This document shows, piece after piece, positions 47,935 through 61,020 of a DNA stretch of 64,000 nucleotides. Each line of letters begins with the position of its first letter. The first letter of the stretch is position 1. The notes beneath the pieces were generated by a model. That model ran no database searches and had not been told where the DNA came from. It saw nothing but the letters and a program-made list of their open reading frames with translations. The stretch lies in NCBI RefSeq assembly GCF_910591885.1, contig NC_063274.1, positions 6,510,001 through 6,574,000 of the forward strand, read 5' to 3'. Source of the stretch: Bombus terrestris. Lineage: Eukaryota > Arthropoda > Insecta > Hymenoptera > Apidae. A program made the translations under genes and the position numbers.

Positions 47935-49966
47935 CCATTTCGATATCAGAAATCGATTTCCAAGGATGAAGGAGGGGTAGGAAGAGCGGTGAAGGATTGC
48001 GGTCTACTTCATCCGAGTGAGAATCAGCAATGCTCGAATAGATGTTTAATACTTTGCCCTGTAGGAACCGAATCCGAGCATTTGAATTTACTCCACACGT
48101 TGCTTGGTAATAACTATTACCATTAATTATGAAAAATTATAAAAGACACGTACGTTTACAAGTTTAGAAAACTATTCTATTACTTTACCTATCCAAGCCA
48201 CAAACGAAATAAAACCCTACCGTGATTAGTAAACAGATGCTCGCATATAATCATGTTCGCCGCAAGACTCGTGATTTGGCGGGATCGCGGCATGGATTAA
48301 CGAATCTCGAAGGACCTCTGGGCGAACAACAATCGATTATTTCGGGGCTGAGGCTTCGAATCAAATTTCCATCCCTAATTGGTTACCGGTCAAGGGACGG
48401 CGCTCGTGGAGGCGATTGGTAAAAAGGATACTATGTCACCGTCCCGCAGTAATTTAAATCTCATTATATTGGTCCGTGGTTTGCGGTTTTCATTCAGTGA
48501 TTCTCATTATCTTTGTCTTAACGCTTATAATCCAACAGACCAATTTGGCCTGACTTCGGATATACGTTAAGAATCTTTTTCTTCGGTATCGTCGAGCATC
48601 CAAAAATAAAAGTATCTTGCCGTAGCGTACACGTGAACGTCGCGGATTAATTTTGGTCCATTTCCATCCCTAATAATTCAACGTGCCCAAGGGCGAATTT
48701 AAGCTTTCGCAGAAATTTAACAGGCTTTTTCTAAAACTGCTTCGTTAGAAATTACATTAGCGTCTTAACGTCTTAAACTTAACTTTTGAAACTTTAAAAA
48801 CACGAACTTCGTATAGTAACTTAAAATCCTCTTCATAAATAAAAATAACCGCGTCAAAGTAAGCGGAAGCTGGCAAAACGCCGATGGAAAGGATCACACA
48901 CCTGGCTCACTCTTCTACCTCGTTTTTTTATTGCCGTGAAAGACCCTGCGGTCCGTGTGTATCCATTTCGGCGTTATTGGTAATCAACTCGGGAATCACG
49001 TATAACGACAATATGAATTACGTTACGCCTGGCCTTGGCGGGGATTACACGAGGAGCAAGCGTCGGAGCATCGTCTCGAGCGGAGCGCGAAGGCAGATCC
49101 GAAGCAGAGGGACGAAGAGGAGGAAGAGGTGTTGGACCAATCTTGTGAAATTTCGTGCCGATTGATGTAATTTCCGCGCGACGACCGAGCTCCGTCGCCG
49201 CGCCGCACCAGGGCCGCGGGATTCGTTGAATTCCGATCGTAATGGACGGCAGAGGCTGGCTGGCATCCGGCTCGGTTATTTAAATTACGGGACGTTACGG
49301 GTTTTTAACGATCCACGGCGATGAATTCGTTCGCGTGGATGCTCCGACCGCGGGGACGTGAAATTCCTCGTCGAGGGAGCGCGGATTATCCGAAAAATCG
49401 CGCTCAACGGGAAACGGTACTGCAATGTGTTAATTAGTAGAACGATTATAGCGTGCGCAAGCGAATTTCGTGTTTGTTTTGTCGTGTTGTTTGGAATGGA
49501 AGAAGATGGAATGCGTTCTGTGAACACCGACGATGAACCTGCTTCAGCGATAATAGTCGTAGAAACGTTATTTGATTTTAATTTAGTAGTTTATTATCGA
49601 TAGAGAAACCCAGGATTAAGATACGAAATAAACGCAAAAGGTGCAATAAAAAGTTCTGTCGTATGGAGAAATAATTTGTTAGAGAAAGTTAGTCGTTCTT
49701 TGATCAAATTTACGTATAACGACGCAGATTATAGAGCCAGTTCATAGACATAATTGTGGTCTATACTTATAACGAGCATCTAAATTCTATTTCAACCTAA
49801 TCCACTTCTGTAGCTATTCTCTACTATCTAACAGAGTCTCGTTTAAGTTAAAGAAGTGGAAGAATCGTGCAAGTAACGTTATATTCGTCATACTTACGGT
49901 TTAACAATCCAAATCAGACTTCGCTTCGTACGGCAAAAATACACTGAAATTTGCCTGACACGTTCG
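47935..49966. other. noncoding stretch
   Basis: No gene is recognised. Short frames occur on both strands around the CpG-rich part 49030-49370. The words CCCTGTAGGAACCGAATCC near 48058 resemble miR-10 loosely but do not form its hairpin. Confidence 0.55.
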
Positions 49967-50581
49967 ATGCTCGCGCAATCCCAACTCTCCAAATCCGAAC
50001 TGTTCGACATCGCCAACCAACCGACCAACGGATCACCGTTGAAAAAAAAGAAGAAAATACGAAAAAAAAGAGCTGGTAAATTGCCACGAGCGAATGGCAA
50101 TCGGTTGAACGGTCAGAAGTCACTCGGTGATCCGGGGATCTGGCATCTGCATTTGGCAAATGAAAACTTAACGAGATTCGCTGGAAAATTGTTGCTCCAG
50201 TATGCGAGATCTCGTCTCTCCCCATGGACAGCGTTCTTCAAAGTGACACGTGCCATCCACCCCCTCCAGCACGTCGTCTCCGTTCCTCCATCCCCTTTTT
50301 GCACTCCCTTTTCGTCCCCGTGTACACGCAACCCTCTTGTCCAGCCACTTTTGACATCGGCTACATTTTCGCTGGAACAACAGACCCGAGGCATTTTCGA
50401 TCTCGATTACGGCGTCGCGAACCCCGCGGGCCATCTCTGTTGCCAATCAACAGAGGCATTCCCGCGTAATTGGTTTTTACGTAATGCTAAGCAGCCGGGA
50501 ATTGCGCGCGAGCGTGGATTTGTTTTCCGTCAGGGTGAGCCCACGATATTTCGATCAAAGCCTCGATCTGAAATTAATTAA
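49967..50581 (+). other. longest open frame in the window (204 codons), judged noncoding
   Basis: An ATG at 49967 opens 204 codons to a TAA at 50579-50581. The translation has a lysine run from an A-rich tract (residues about 26-36) and a proline- and serine-rich middle, but no domain, signal peptide or membrane segment I recognise. The minus strand is open across much of the same region (103, 93 and 92 codons), showing that the stretch is simply poor in stop codons. No splice or poly(A) signal supports it. I record it because it is the longest frame. Confidence 0.12.
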
Positions 50582-51606
50582 ATACCGGCTACTGGTCGAC
50601 AGGGCGGCTTCTTTACTTTCTCTCCTTTTTTTTTTTTTTTTTTACCCACCCCTATCTGATTTTGTTAATACCATTGTTGAAGACGGAAGTTGGAGGAACA
50701 GAATTTTGAGAAGTTATTCGGTACGTGTAGAATGGAATGTTCATCCGACGAGAGAGAAACGAAAGGCTGAAGTAGATTGCATCGAACGATGCATTGATCT
50801 GTCGAAATGGAATATTGATTTGAAGGTGAAGCAACGAATTGGAAAATGTTGGAAGTTACAACCTGATTGGCGATAATATATCAATATATTACGTACATCT
50901 ATTTCGTGATTGTTGATCGATTATATGACAGAAAGGAAAATTATCGAATAAAAATTACGAGCGTAAGATTTAAAATATCAAAAATTATAATTCATAAAAG
51001 TGCTGTAGCACGAACATCTTAGTATAAACATATAGAAGCGGAAAAATTCGATACTTTACGAAAAATTCTCTAACGAAAAAGATCAAGTGCACACTGCGAA
51101 TATCTAAATCATTGGAAGTGAGGTAGAGGAAAAGGGAGAAAAAAATGGTGAAAGGGTCCCGATAAAATTCCATTGTGTCGTTGAGAAGCGTTTAAGCCTC
51201 TTGGTTCTTTCCCTTTTACCCTCGATTCTTCTCTCCTTGCAGGCACGGCAACCCCTCTTGTCGCTTGTTGTCGCAAGCCTTTATTAGCCACGCCACCCCC
51301 AGTCAGGCACAAGGGTGACTTTTTTATTTCCCCACGACTTGACATCCGTCGATCTCCGTTTCGCATCTACCACTTGTTGCTCCCGTGTCCCGATGTTCCT
51401 TGTCGCGACACCGACCACCCCTGCTTTTCTTTCCTATCCACCCCCTGTTCTTTCCTGCCATCCCTCCGCTAATGCGGAATAATATTGTATCTGCAAACCT
51501 GTCGCTCTGCGACGTTTTTATTTACCTTTCGAATTAACCTGCTGCTGATCGTCGCAACTCTACCATGTAATTTCGTTTGAATACCTAATTGATCCTATCT
51601 GCCGTG
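50582..51606. other. noncoding stretch
   Basis: It contains a T18 run at 50626-50643 and, at 51230-51450, a C-rich part with many CCACCCC-like words. Open frames are short or cover simple sequence. Confidence 0.55.
50626..50643 (+). repeat. poly(T) run, 18 bases
   Basis: A homopolymer of 18 T bases (poly(A) on the minus strand). No retroposed body or target duplication is visible next to it. Confidence 0.9.
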
Positions 51607-51955
51607 TAGCGGCACACGAGCTAGAGGACAATTCGAGACACCGATTGTTATCTTGCCTGGGAGTATTAACATCTTTAGGACATGTAATAACAAGTAAACT
51701 CCGGGCAAAAACAACGCCGCCGCTACGTGTAATGGTCTAACAGCAAATCTTCGCGATCGTAAGGTGAATTTATCAGAATTTATCAGATTTATGCATAGTC
51801 TTTAGCGAATCAGTTAGTACCAAGCGAACATTCTCTGTATTTATTAATTATTTATTAATTATTTTTAAATATACTAGACAGGTTTAACATCGAGTTATCT
51901 CGTCATTTAAATCAACCAACCAACCACCCTCCACAATTGTATCTTCAACGTGATT
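51607..51955 (+). repeat. dispersed foldable repeat, copy B
   Basis: This is the second copy of the element at 17744-18110, same orientation, about 34 kb away. The order of conserved blocks is the same: TAGCGGCACACGAG and GCTAGAGGACAATT at the start, CGCTACGTG about 115 bases in, then TTTTTAAATATACTAGAC and ATCTCGTC near the end. TAGCGGC (51607-51613) pairs with GCCGCTA (51719-51725), and TTGCCTGGGAG (51653-51663) pairs with CTCCGGGCAA (51699-51708) with one bulge. In copy A the inner stem has different bases that still pair. There is no reading frame. Loss of many identities with kept pairing fits an old duplication of a structured RNA or a palindromic transposon. Confidence 0.75.
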
Positions 51956-52637
51956 ACGGCTCTTGCGACGTTGGACAAGCGAATCTTTGAACACAAGATT
52001 CCTATTTAATTCAATACACAGTAACTATGACGATAACACGTATCTTTCTCTTCTAACGAAGCCTAGTTACATTTCTTAACGCGATACCAATATTTTACTC
52101 GCATTCAGGGTATATTAAAATAATTCCTGAAGAGAAAACTAATTTCTCCGTGATGTCTTTCTTTTGATCAACGTCAGAAGCAAAGTTGCATCTTCTATTA
52201 ACAACCAAAATATCTTCGAGTACCGTAAAACCGTCGATCTTAATTATCGTCTATTCGCACATCGATCTTCGTTGAAATTCAAATGGTGACGTCGATTTGA
52301 ATCGTCATACAGCGAATGAAGATCTCTTCGCTTCGATAACTCGAATTCAAAATCTCGCAAGCAAATCCGAGAAACGTACGTTTCGACCAAGAGGACAGAT
52401 ATCGCAGATTCGAGGGGGTTCGTACAAAGCAAGCGTGGAAGCGTTTGCGGAAGGGCTGTGTTGCGCTTCCGGCGGTGATGGAGGGCGGCAGAGGGTATGT
52501 CTACAGACGCACAAAGTATGCGGCCTAAACGTAAACGGAGTTCGGACGAAGCAACCCCCGCGGCGTGACCCCTGTGATCGGCGTTCCGTGTAATCGGCAA
52601 GTATGCAGATGATTAAATTTGCAACATCATCGCGGCA
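51956..52637. other. noncoding stretch
   Basis: The sequence is AT-rich to about 52250, then CpG-rich with mutually overlapping frames of 98 codons (plus) and 118 codons (minus) at 52244-52600. No domain is recognised in either. Confidence 0.5.
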
Positions 52638-52669
52638 GCCCTAAAAGCGGCCAAAAGGCCGCGGAGGGC
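52638..52669. repeat. GC-rich hairpin
   Basis: GCGGCC (52647-52652) and GGCCGC (52657-52662) pair around an AAAA loop, and GCCCT (52638-52642) pairs with AGGGC (52665-52669) outside an AAAA/GG internal loop. This makes 11 base pairs, nearly all G-C, in 32 bases. It would be a very stable stem in RNA or DNA. Confidence 0.65.
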
Positions 52670-55295
52670 CGACGAGATTCGCGATACTCGCTCGCCTTGC
52701 TTCCGCCAAAGTTGGGCCGCGGTTCGCCAAGGGAACGCCTTCCGCTTCTGCGAGGTTTAAGATTGCCGCGCGTCGACTCGGCCGTAGCTCGTCAGAAGGA
52801 GGGGTTGTTTCGGGAAAAATGAGTCAACGAACGATTTGGTAATCGAACGACATGATAGACGAGAAAAGGGATTGATTTCGAGATTGATGGAGTGGATTTT
52901 TTGGGTTCGTTGGAGAACGGTATTGTTGTATAAACCATAAACGTCTGAAAGCGGACCCTCATATATGAAAATCATTTCCTAACCCATCAAACTATCTGAG
53001 ATTCGTCCAAACGCCACTTGTACCGAAAACTCGCTAACAATACGCCATCAGCAACTAACCCTCGGCAAACAGAAGGATCTAACAAGCAGAAGAAGTTCTT
53101 CTGATACTACCACCCAGTTCCATAAGTTGCAACAATTCCATCCATAGAATTCACCCACGTTCCAACCCCTCTTTTAAACGAAAAAAAAACATCTAAAATT
53201 CGCGTGCATTAGTCTGGAATGCCGGAGAGGCACCGATGGTACTCAAAATGAAACCAGGCCGCCAAAAACGCGCACCCCCTAATACCTAGATTGCGAGGTT
53301 TCCTTGCGTCGAACTCCATCATCCTCAAGACTTTTCCGATCCATATTTCGCCGGTCTCTTTGTCCATGCGTCATATGGAATTCCAGAGACACGTTGCGCA
53401 TCGACCGAGAAAATATGATATTCTTTAACCCACAGAAATCCTGCTAGTCCTCCGGTTCCGCCAATACCTGGCTGAGACGGGGTGAGGCGGGAAAAATAAA
53501 AGGAAAGAACAGCCTAGTTTTACCGAACCTCGTGCACGCTCTGTCTGTCCCCATTGTCGGGACGCTTTTTTCACTCGCGGACACACGGCCAGGTAACGTC
53601 GCGTTCAATGGCCGACCAATCACAATATTTTTGACGAGTTATGTCGGCGCATAATGGCCGCGGGGGCCGCGGGAAGGCTTTTCCAACGCGGACGTTCGGC
53701 TCCTCGAGAACGCACGCGAGATTCGTCGACGCCACAATGGGTCCTTGAGCCTTTAAAAGCACAAAGACACGCGCCCCCTGCGCCCCCCGGACTCTCGAAA
53801 GCCAGTCAAGCCCTCTGTCCCGGCATCCTGCTTATCCCGGGGCCCCACGCCGTCATCCCTCGGGATATAGACGCCGTCGAGCGTGCATAACGCGTTCACC
53901 GGCCCGTGAGTTATGAGGGAAACGCGCGCGATATTAATATTTTGTATCATCCTTGCGAGCCGCCTGCCATCGGACCGATGCAACCGCCCCAGGACCCTCG
54001 TTCTCCCCGTTCCCTCGTCTTTTGTCGTTCGCTCTAGGCCCTACAGATTGGGTGCTCTCTTCAGCTTTCGCCGGGAGTTGAATTTCGCGTGGGGAACCTT
54101 CTCGAGGTGATCTTTTTTGACACGCTGTTTGCGCGGTTTTAGACATCCTACTGAATGGGAAGGTTTTCGTTTATTGAATGGATAATGGCGCAGAGTTCAC
54201 GATATTCTATATTCGTTACGAAAAAATCATAGTAACTAAATTGTAAGAGATTCACAGCTGTAGTAAATTACCATTTTGACAAGTTATGGTTAATGTGATT
54301 CGAAAATCCCAGAAAAGGTTTCTACGCTAATGTTAACGTCGTCAGTCACTCGCACGCGAAAGTTGCGCAAATTTGTCCGAAACTTGAAAAGCGAAGGACA
54401 CGAAGGGATAAGGGAGGGATACGGTTCCCCGAACGATTACATTCTCCAGGAAGCCCGGAGCGAGACGCGCAGTTCACATGGCATTGTTCGACAGGATGTT
54501 GAAGCATCATCTAAACTAATTGTTGACAGTCGGACAATGGCGAGCCGATAATAATAACTTGCCTGCTGAGAGGCGTATTGTGTCCCAACTTGGCATCTTT
54601 ACCTGAATTCTGGATCCGTAGGACCAAGGCGAACGCCAAACCCAAGTCCTTGGTCCCTCGATTGCGACATACGTCGATTTGCCATTTTGCGTAATCGTTT
54701 CGCCAAAACGGAAGGAATAAACCGTTGTGGAACAAATAGAACACGCGTAACAACGAGTTAGAAGATGTTTCTGATATAGGACCAAACTAAAGTTATAGCA
54801 CATGTAGAAAATATGTATCACGTTGCACGTAAAATATGCAATCAAGAAACCGACGAATCGACTCCATCGGTAACCTCGAATCTCTCCTCGATTTATACTG
54901 AAAAACCAACAGCGTACCTTTCTTTGCCAAACTCCGCCATTCGCAATTAACTAACCGCAAAATTAAATTGAACAAACCATGCAGCGTCCCGTGAGTCTCC
55001 CACGGCCCGATTCCACGAGTAGCATTCAACTCTCCCTTCGTCGACAAAAACCGTGTCCCCAAATCAACGATCAGATCTCGAACGGCTCTCGATCCTTCGC
55101 GCCAAAATCGACAAAACAACGTCGATTTCCTCCGGGACGGATGGTCACGCCGGTACCTTTTTCCTCGCGATGACAACGAACTTTCCACGCAAAAACAATG
55201 CACGATGATGACTCTACCATCGTAGAAAACCGCATCTCACCCGATCCACCCGCTTCTCCTCTTCGTTCAACCTTCCTTTCTTTTCCTTCGAACCT
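52670..55295. other. noncoding stretch with the most GC-rich part of the window
   Basis: From about 53560 to 54100 the DNA is dense in CpG (GGCCGCGGGGGCCGCGGG near 53656). A CCAAT-like word (GACCAATCACA, near 53614) and a TATA-like CTTTAAAAG (near 53750) are spaced in a promoter-like order, but no start site or first exon can be named. The rest is ordinary noncoding DNA with frames up to 136 codons on the minus strand. Confidence 0.4.
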
Positions 55296-55793
55296 GTGCA
55301 GCGAGTAACAAAGAAACAGACAAGATGCACGAGGGGGTGGCGAAGCACGGAGGAAGAATATCGAAGGTGCGACCGTGCCCCGCCCTCCGACGTGTTCGCC
55401 ACGAAAGGAAATTACGGGCTAAACAGCACTTTCACCGGCCCGGTTATTTGTATTATTTCTGACACCCTGGGTGCCATTGTTTCCGCCGCGATCCTAATGA
55501 CCAGCACGCTGGCCACAAATCGGCAAAACGAGCCGATAATTGCGGCTTTCGTTATTTTTCCGGGCTGGACTGGCCCTGTTCGACCAGTGAAAACGCGCAC
55601 CGTCATCGCATTCCCAATTTGTATCGATTGGATTCTGAGTTCTTACTTCACCGCCTGCTACTCTGCTTCTTCGCCAAGGTCCTTCTGTCGGGATCGGAGT
55701 CGAGGTCCCTTCTTCTTCTTCTTTGCGTTTCTTTCGTCCGTTCTTCGACCGGATCCTCCGTTACGGGGGACTAGTTCCAGATATCCGAGATAG
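55296..55793 (+). other. open frame with hydrophobic segments, probably noncoding
   Basis: A 165-codon frame (GTG at its first codon) includes hydrophobic stretches such as VICIISDTLGAIVSAAIL. The minus strand is open across the same hydrophobic part (55412-55606) and is also hydrophobic there, a mirror effect of the base composition. The short palindrome CCAGCACGCTGG and a Sox-like CCATTGTTT fall in this piece, so a conserved noncoding element is at least as likely as a protein. Confidence 0.12.
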
Positions 55794-58700
55794 TTCGGCT
55801 GGATCGAAGGTGATTCGCAACGGGACGGAACGTCGCGCTTTGTCGCGAAACCGTCGACGTTCTCAACGCGTTTTCGTCTTGGATCAGCCAGTGCATGATT
55901 CGTAAGTGGAGCTTTTTCTTACTTTCGATTGTAGAATTGAAAATCGTACCGGTATAAGCTCAGATTTTGTGAATTTTGAGTTAGTCGCGTATTTGAAATA
56001 TGAAAGCATCATCCTACCGAGTATCGTAAAAGTTGCATGATTAAGTTACAGCTTTGTTCTGTGTCGCGATACGTTTTCACGGCTTGAGCAGATATTCTGA
56101 AATTTTTACAACGGTAAACACAGAACGCTATTTTATAGTAGTGGAAAAACAGCGATGGAGTGACACTGTTGCGTTAGCGCCACGTACGAAAAGTCCTCCA
56201 ACTATTCCAAAAATTAAGTGGCTAATTGTCCATCTCGTCCGTATCTTGTCCGAAGATAATTAGCGTGTTCAGGCGAATCCCGATTTATCCTTCATATTAT
56301 CGATCTCTTCTGCCATAATTTAACTTCTCGCGTAACATATGTTCTGCGGAACCTAGATAGGCGTGTGGATTCGCGTGCACACGCTGTCAATCGTCGGAAC
56401 GGCCGTCTACGTCGAACGAAAAAGCAAGAGGTAAGAGGAAACGCCTTGCGACCATTGTTCAATTGGAAACAAAGACAGAAAACGTTCATGACACAATTTC
56501 GTTGATTTCTTCTTTTTTCGATCGTTTCGAGGATACTACGAGTGTATCTTAAACACATCGGACGATTAATTTGCGACAATGGAAATGCGACATGTGGAAA
56601 CGGAGAACCTCGAGCTTTTGATTCCAGTTTTTCTTTTATTTTCTATAGTTCATCGTTACTTGTCTGGCCATCGGTTTAAACTAACCGCTTTGTTCGAAAC
56701 ACGTTAATTCGTGTTTTCGTTAAGGAAGATCATTTTCTACTCTTCTGGAGAGATGAATAAAACTGTAGCTACAGCGATCGCGGTAAACGCTCGTTTCTCG
56801 TGCATGGGTCGGCCACCGGCTGAAAAGTGGAACGAAATAATTTAGCGGCGACGCGACGTGCTCACCTCCAGCAGAAACCCCGTACCACAGGAGAAGGAAA
56901 AGAAAGAAAAAGGAAGGCCGTAGCACGAAGAACGGTGCACGGGCAAAATCGTCGGAAATGGCAAGAATGCAAGACCCATGGTTTTTGCGACGTCTCGAAG
57001 CATCGCGTAGCGTTGGGCTTTCGACGAAATTACCGAGCTCCGGGTGACACCGCGTCGCGTAATGGCCGGTTCGCGTTACATTCCTGCACGCAAGCCCGCC
57101 AGGCGACATTTTGCCTAACGACAGGTTTTGTCGTGTACAGCCAGTCCACCACGAGGACGACAAACTTTCGTGTCAAGGAAGATTCGTGTCGGGCACGCTC
57201 GCGATTACGCGATACCCGCCTTTTTAATAAATCGAAACACTACCCCTGGTCACGTTCGAATCGTACGGCAAACAGGTATTACGCGTCCGTCGAGACAGCT
57301 GCCGTTTTCTCCGGCGAGGCCTTGAACCCGCCTCCTGCTGATCTTTCTACCTCCGAAAACGAAAGCGGAATTTAATATCGGCCCTGCTGCAGGACGGAAA
57401 CCGCGGAACGCGGTAGACACGCTGCAGGCTATGTAAAACGAGCTGAGAACGCATGTATGGAAATTGAATGATACAGTAGTGATCGGTAGCTGGGAATTAT
57501 TGTTCGTTTATGCAAGCGCATCAGGGAGCTGGATGAGCAATTGGGTGCTGGAATGAGTTGTTGCTTCGACTCGCTTATTTTTACGTACTTAGAGCTACGT
57601 GGTAGTCGTCCGTTCTCGATTTGCCAACGTAACCAATGATTGGAACTTAATTTTACCCTGCGAGGATTTTTGGAATTAGAGTTTAGTCGAAGAGGATGCT
57701 GGTAATGCGAAACTAAAACGTATCGGGTTATTCGAAACGCTAGTAGGCAGGTTTAAAGTAATTTCGAAGATTATGTACTTCCATGGAATTAAGATATTCG
57801 AGCAATATTCTTTAATGGCGATAAAGCGAAAGTGTAGAAACATCGTGCGGAACGAAACAAACGTTAAAACGATTTAACTACGTGATTCGTTAAAAACAAT
57901 TTAACGTGATAAAACGCGATTAAAAGAATGTTCACACATATTTCAAGAACGTCGGTTACGTTTATTTTACAGCTATAATAACACTGTTCTCCGATGACCA
58001 CCCGTATACCATCGTCGTTGAGTTCATTCCTCATTGAGTTCACTCCACTGAAATACTCACTTCCTGCTAGTAGTTTTCTAAGAGTACCATTTATCACTAT
58101 GCGCATGTTTTATTTCGCAGTGCTGCATTCCTATGCGGCATTACTGATTTAATGACTAACACAAGAACCGAAGCAATTTTCTCGCTATTTAATAGCCGAG
58201 TATGTACATACGAAGATTACGGGCTAATGGAGTTAGCCGGCATAAGCGGCAGCTAGTGTTCATCCGAAATCAATTGGCTGTTCAAGGCCATTTCCCCCAC
58301 CACCAACGAAATTATAAATAATCTGCAATTTAGAAGGATAGCAATGACAAAATGTGAAGTTGCGTTACGCGTTCTTAATAGTGATGAAGTATACTTTTTA
58401 ATTATGTGACAAAGTTACAAATTTCATTTCATCGAAGTGCTAAGTCTAGTTTAATATTAAGTGCAAAGATCTAAGTGAAAGAACTCGTCTTGCCACTCCT
58501 TGACAACATCACAGAACGCGAAATTTGATGAACGCAACAATACGATCCACGGAATATTAAACATCATTTTCAATACGCACGAAGGGTATTTCGACGTGGC
58601 ATTTCGAGCGACAGTCGACACAGAGATAGACATGGGTGGTCGAGAGCGGCGACCGACTTCAAGGAAGTGTCTCTGGACGCTGTCAACTTGGTTACCTATG

Positions 58701-60990
58701 AGAAAATCGAGCGAGAAAGCGGTTGTCACTGACTGTCAGTCGCGTAATCGCGCGGCGCGAAGCGAAAATAGTCGCGGCGTGACCAGGCCGACGCCTGCAC
58801 GGTCCCCGCGACAGATGTTTCGCGTCCCAGCGACACTCTTGTATTTCTGTCTCACCCAGTATAAACAAGCCCGAGCCGACGATCGCCGTCCCGGAATAAA
58901 CGACCGCGTGCTCCGGACTGAGAGTTCGTCGATCGACGATCGATACTCAGGAATTTGCCAGCTTTTGGCCTTTTCAAACTATTCTATAGATAAAGATATT
59001 TGTTAGGTTGCCTTTTCAAACGAAAGATATTCATTAAGTGAATTTTCTCAAATATTTATCCGGGCACGTGCGTGCATGTGATCATTCGTTTTGAAATTCG
59101 ATTGTTACGTAAGATCGTCTTCTCCTGCTGTTGATTTCTTCGAAGTAAATTTAGTGCAGATGACACGTAATACCCGATCCAATAGTGTAACGAGTAACTC
59201 ATCGTACGAGACTTTTCATAGTTTATTGTAAACTATATTTCGCAATGTCCTATATATGTGTATACCATAAATCACTTCGCTTCGTTTCCTCGATAAGAGC
59301 ATAGTTTACGAAAAATTCGTGCTGACATTTAGAACGATAACGACCAGACGTAACATTGGTTGGATCTCTAGACTCGTACAGAACACCACGGAAACAACAC
59401 TAACAGGATGACTCGTCATTATCGTTGCAAACAAATTACTACAAATTACCAACGAGAAATCTTCTTATCGAATTTCTATATTTTACTTGAAGAAACATGA
59501 AGAGAATATTACGAGTATATTTGCAAACTTTCACACCTTCAACCTCCCATAAACGTATAACCATCTAGCAACCTAAGTAATGGCAAGTCAAAACACATCG
59601 GAAATCGAACGACGAACGAACAGTTACCACGACGTTGTTTAACAGTGTTTCGATTCCAGTTACTTTATACCGTCGTACCGACGATAGGATCGCGACGTTC
59701 GTTCAATGAGCCGGTTTTTTTCGTCGGATTCGGAAAACGACGAAGGCGGCGGCGGATGCAGATGGAGCCGGTTACGCCGGCTGTAATTAACAAGGCTGGC
59801 TTTGTGGTGTTTTGTCGCCGGCCGCGACACGCCGTGACGAGGGTGGAATTTCTACGTCCATCGCCGGGGACGCCAGACTATAAAACGTTCTTTGTGTCCG
59901 CGATGGAAGCGGTTCAACCGAGCTGCCACCAATGCGGTCCAATGTAAACATTCTCGTTCCGAGGACTCCTCGAGGAGAGATCTTCGCGCTGTACAGGATT
60001 ACGAGTTGCCGCGTGTAAACCGGCCCACGAGATCCACGTCTTTCGACCTCGTGTGTGTAACGTGCGCTGCATTTGCTGGGATAGAATGACTCGTGCTTCG
60101 CCTGTTCTCTACCGATCTGTGACTCTGGTCTGATGTCACTCGCGTGCAACCTCAATGGCGCGATGAGTTAGTTTAACGACTGGTTTTAAGAGTATTTTTC
60201 TATGCTCGTTCCATTCGTTAGCCTGTTCGATATGATATATCGAGCATCCAAATCTTACAAGAAATTTACATCTTTCGACTGTGAACATACTGGAATAACT
60301 GTTAAAGGAAGATATCAGGCAACATTTTGATAACACGCTACAACGCAAGCTTCGTAAGTCACCACCTAATGACTCCACGTGTAAATCTTACAACTTTCAA
60401 AGCAAATAAAAACTTCGATTCGAAACACAAGTTCCTTTGCCATCGATCTATCCCCAAAAACAAACTCCAATTTCCTCCTTGGAATGCTCACCCTATCCTC
60501 GTCTTATTCGTCGAGGCAGCTCCGAAAGCCGATAAATTTATGCACGAACTGGCCGGAGACAGCGTGTTTGCCTCCGAGGAGGCCGGCTGCCAGTCGAGTG
60601 TCATTATAATTCGTGTTCTCAGCTCGTGTTCCCTTGGTCCGCGCTCTCCAGCATTGTAATATCAATGACACGGAAATAGAGTCCTCGAGAGGTGCCGCTG
60701 AAGGGAATGCGCGCTTACCGCGCCACCTATCGCCCTTCCTTTGGCCACTATGTATCGGTAAAAGAAAGACGAGAAGAGGCGATAGCGTCCGGCCTCTCGG
60801 AAATATCCACTTTCGAGGGCGGGCGTCTCGAATCGAGCCTCCCGTCAAGAATCATTTGTAATTTGTTTTTTCGAGCCCCTCCCGGCTCATCGTGCATCGT
60901 AGCCGTGAGTTTGTGTACTTACCGATGACACAGAAATAGATGTTGAGGGTGCTGTGCGTCCGTTCTATGAGACGATATAACGTAAACATT
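55794..60990. other. noncoding stretch
   Basis: Frames of 182 codons (56827-57375, plus), 147 codons (56720-57163, minus) and 168 codons (58500-59006, plus) have no domain and partly overlap each other. Perfect short stems GGCTAA/TTAGCC near 58232 and AGCCGG/CCGGCT at 59766-59782 are small. The part around 59040-59580 is AT-rich and empty. Confidence 0.5.
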
Positions 60991-61020
60991 GGAGAGAGAG
61001 AGAGGGAGAGAGAGGGAGAA
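60991..61020 (+). repeat. (GA)n microsatellite with GGGA interruptions
   Basis: A GA repeat of about 30 bases interrupted twice by an extra G. It also supplies GAGA-factor-like words, which is expected of the repeat itself. Confidence 0.95.

Noticed and set aside
48056..48080. CCCTGTAGGAACCGAATCC, resembling miR-10
   Set aside because: Mismatches in the middle and no complementary arm nearby, so no hairpin.
49967..50581. 204-codon ATG frame, the longest in the window
   Set aside because: No domain; contains simple-sequence translation; the opposite strand is open for 92-103 codons over the same bases; length is within chance expectation for CpG-rich DNA.
56827..57375. 182-codon plus-strand frame
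   Set aside because: Overlaps a 147-codon minus-strand frame; basic low-complexity translation; no splice or start support.
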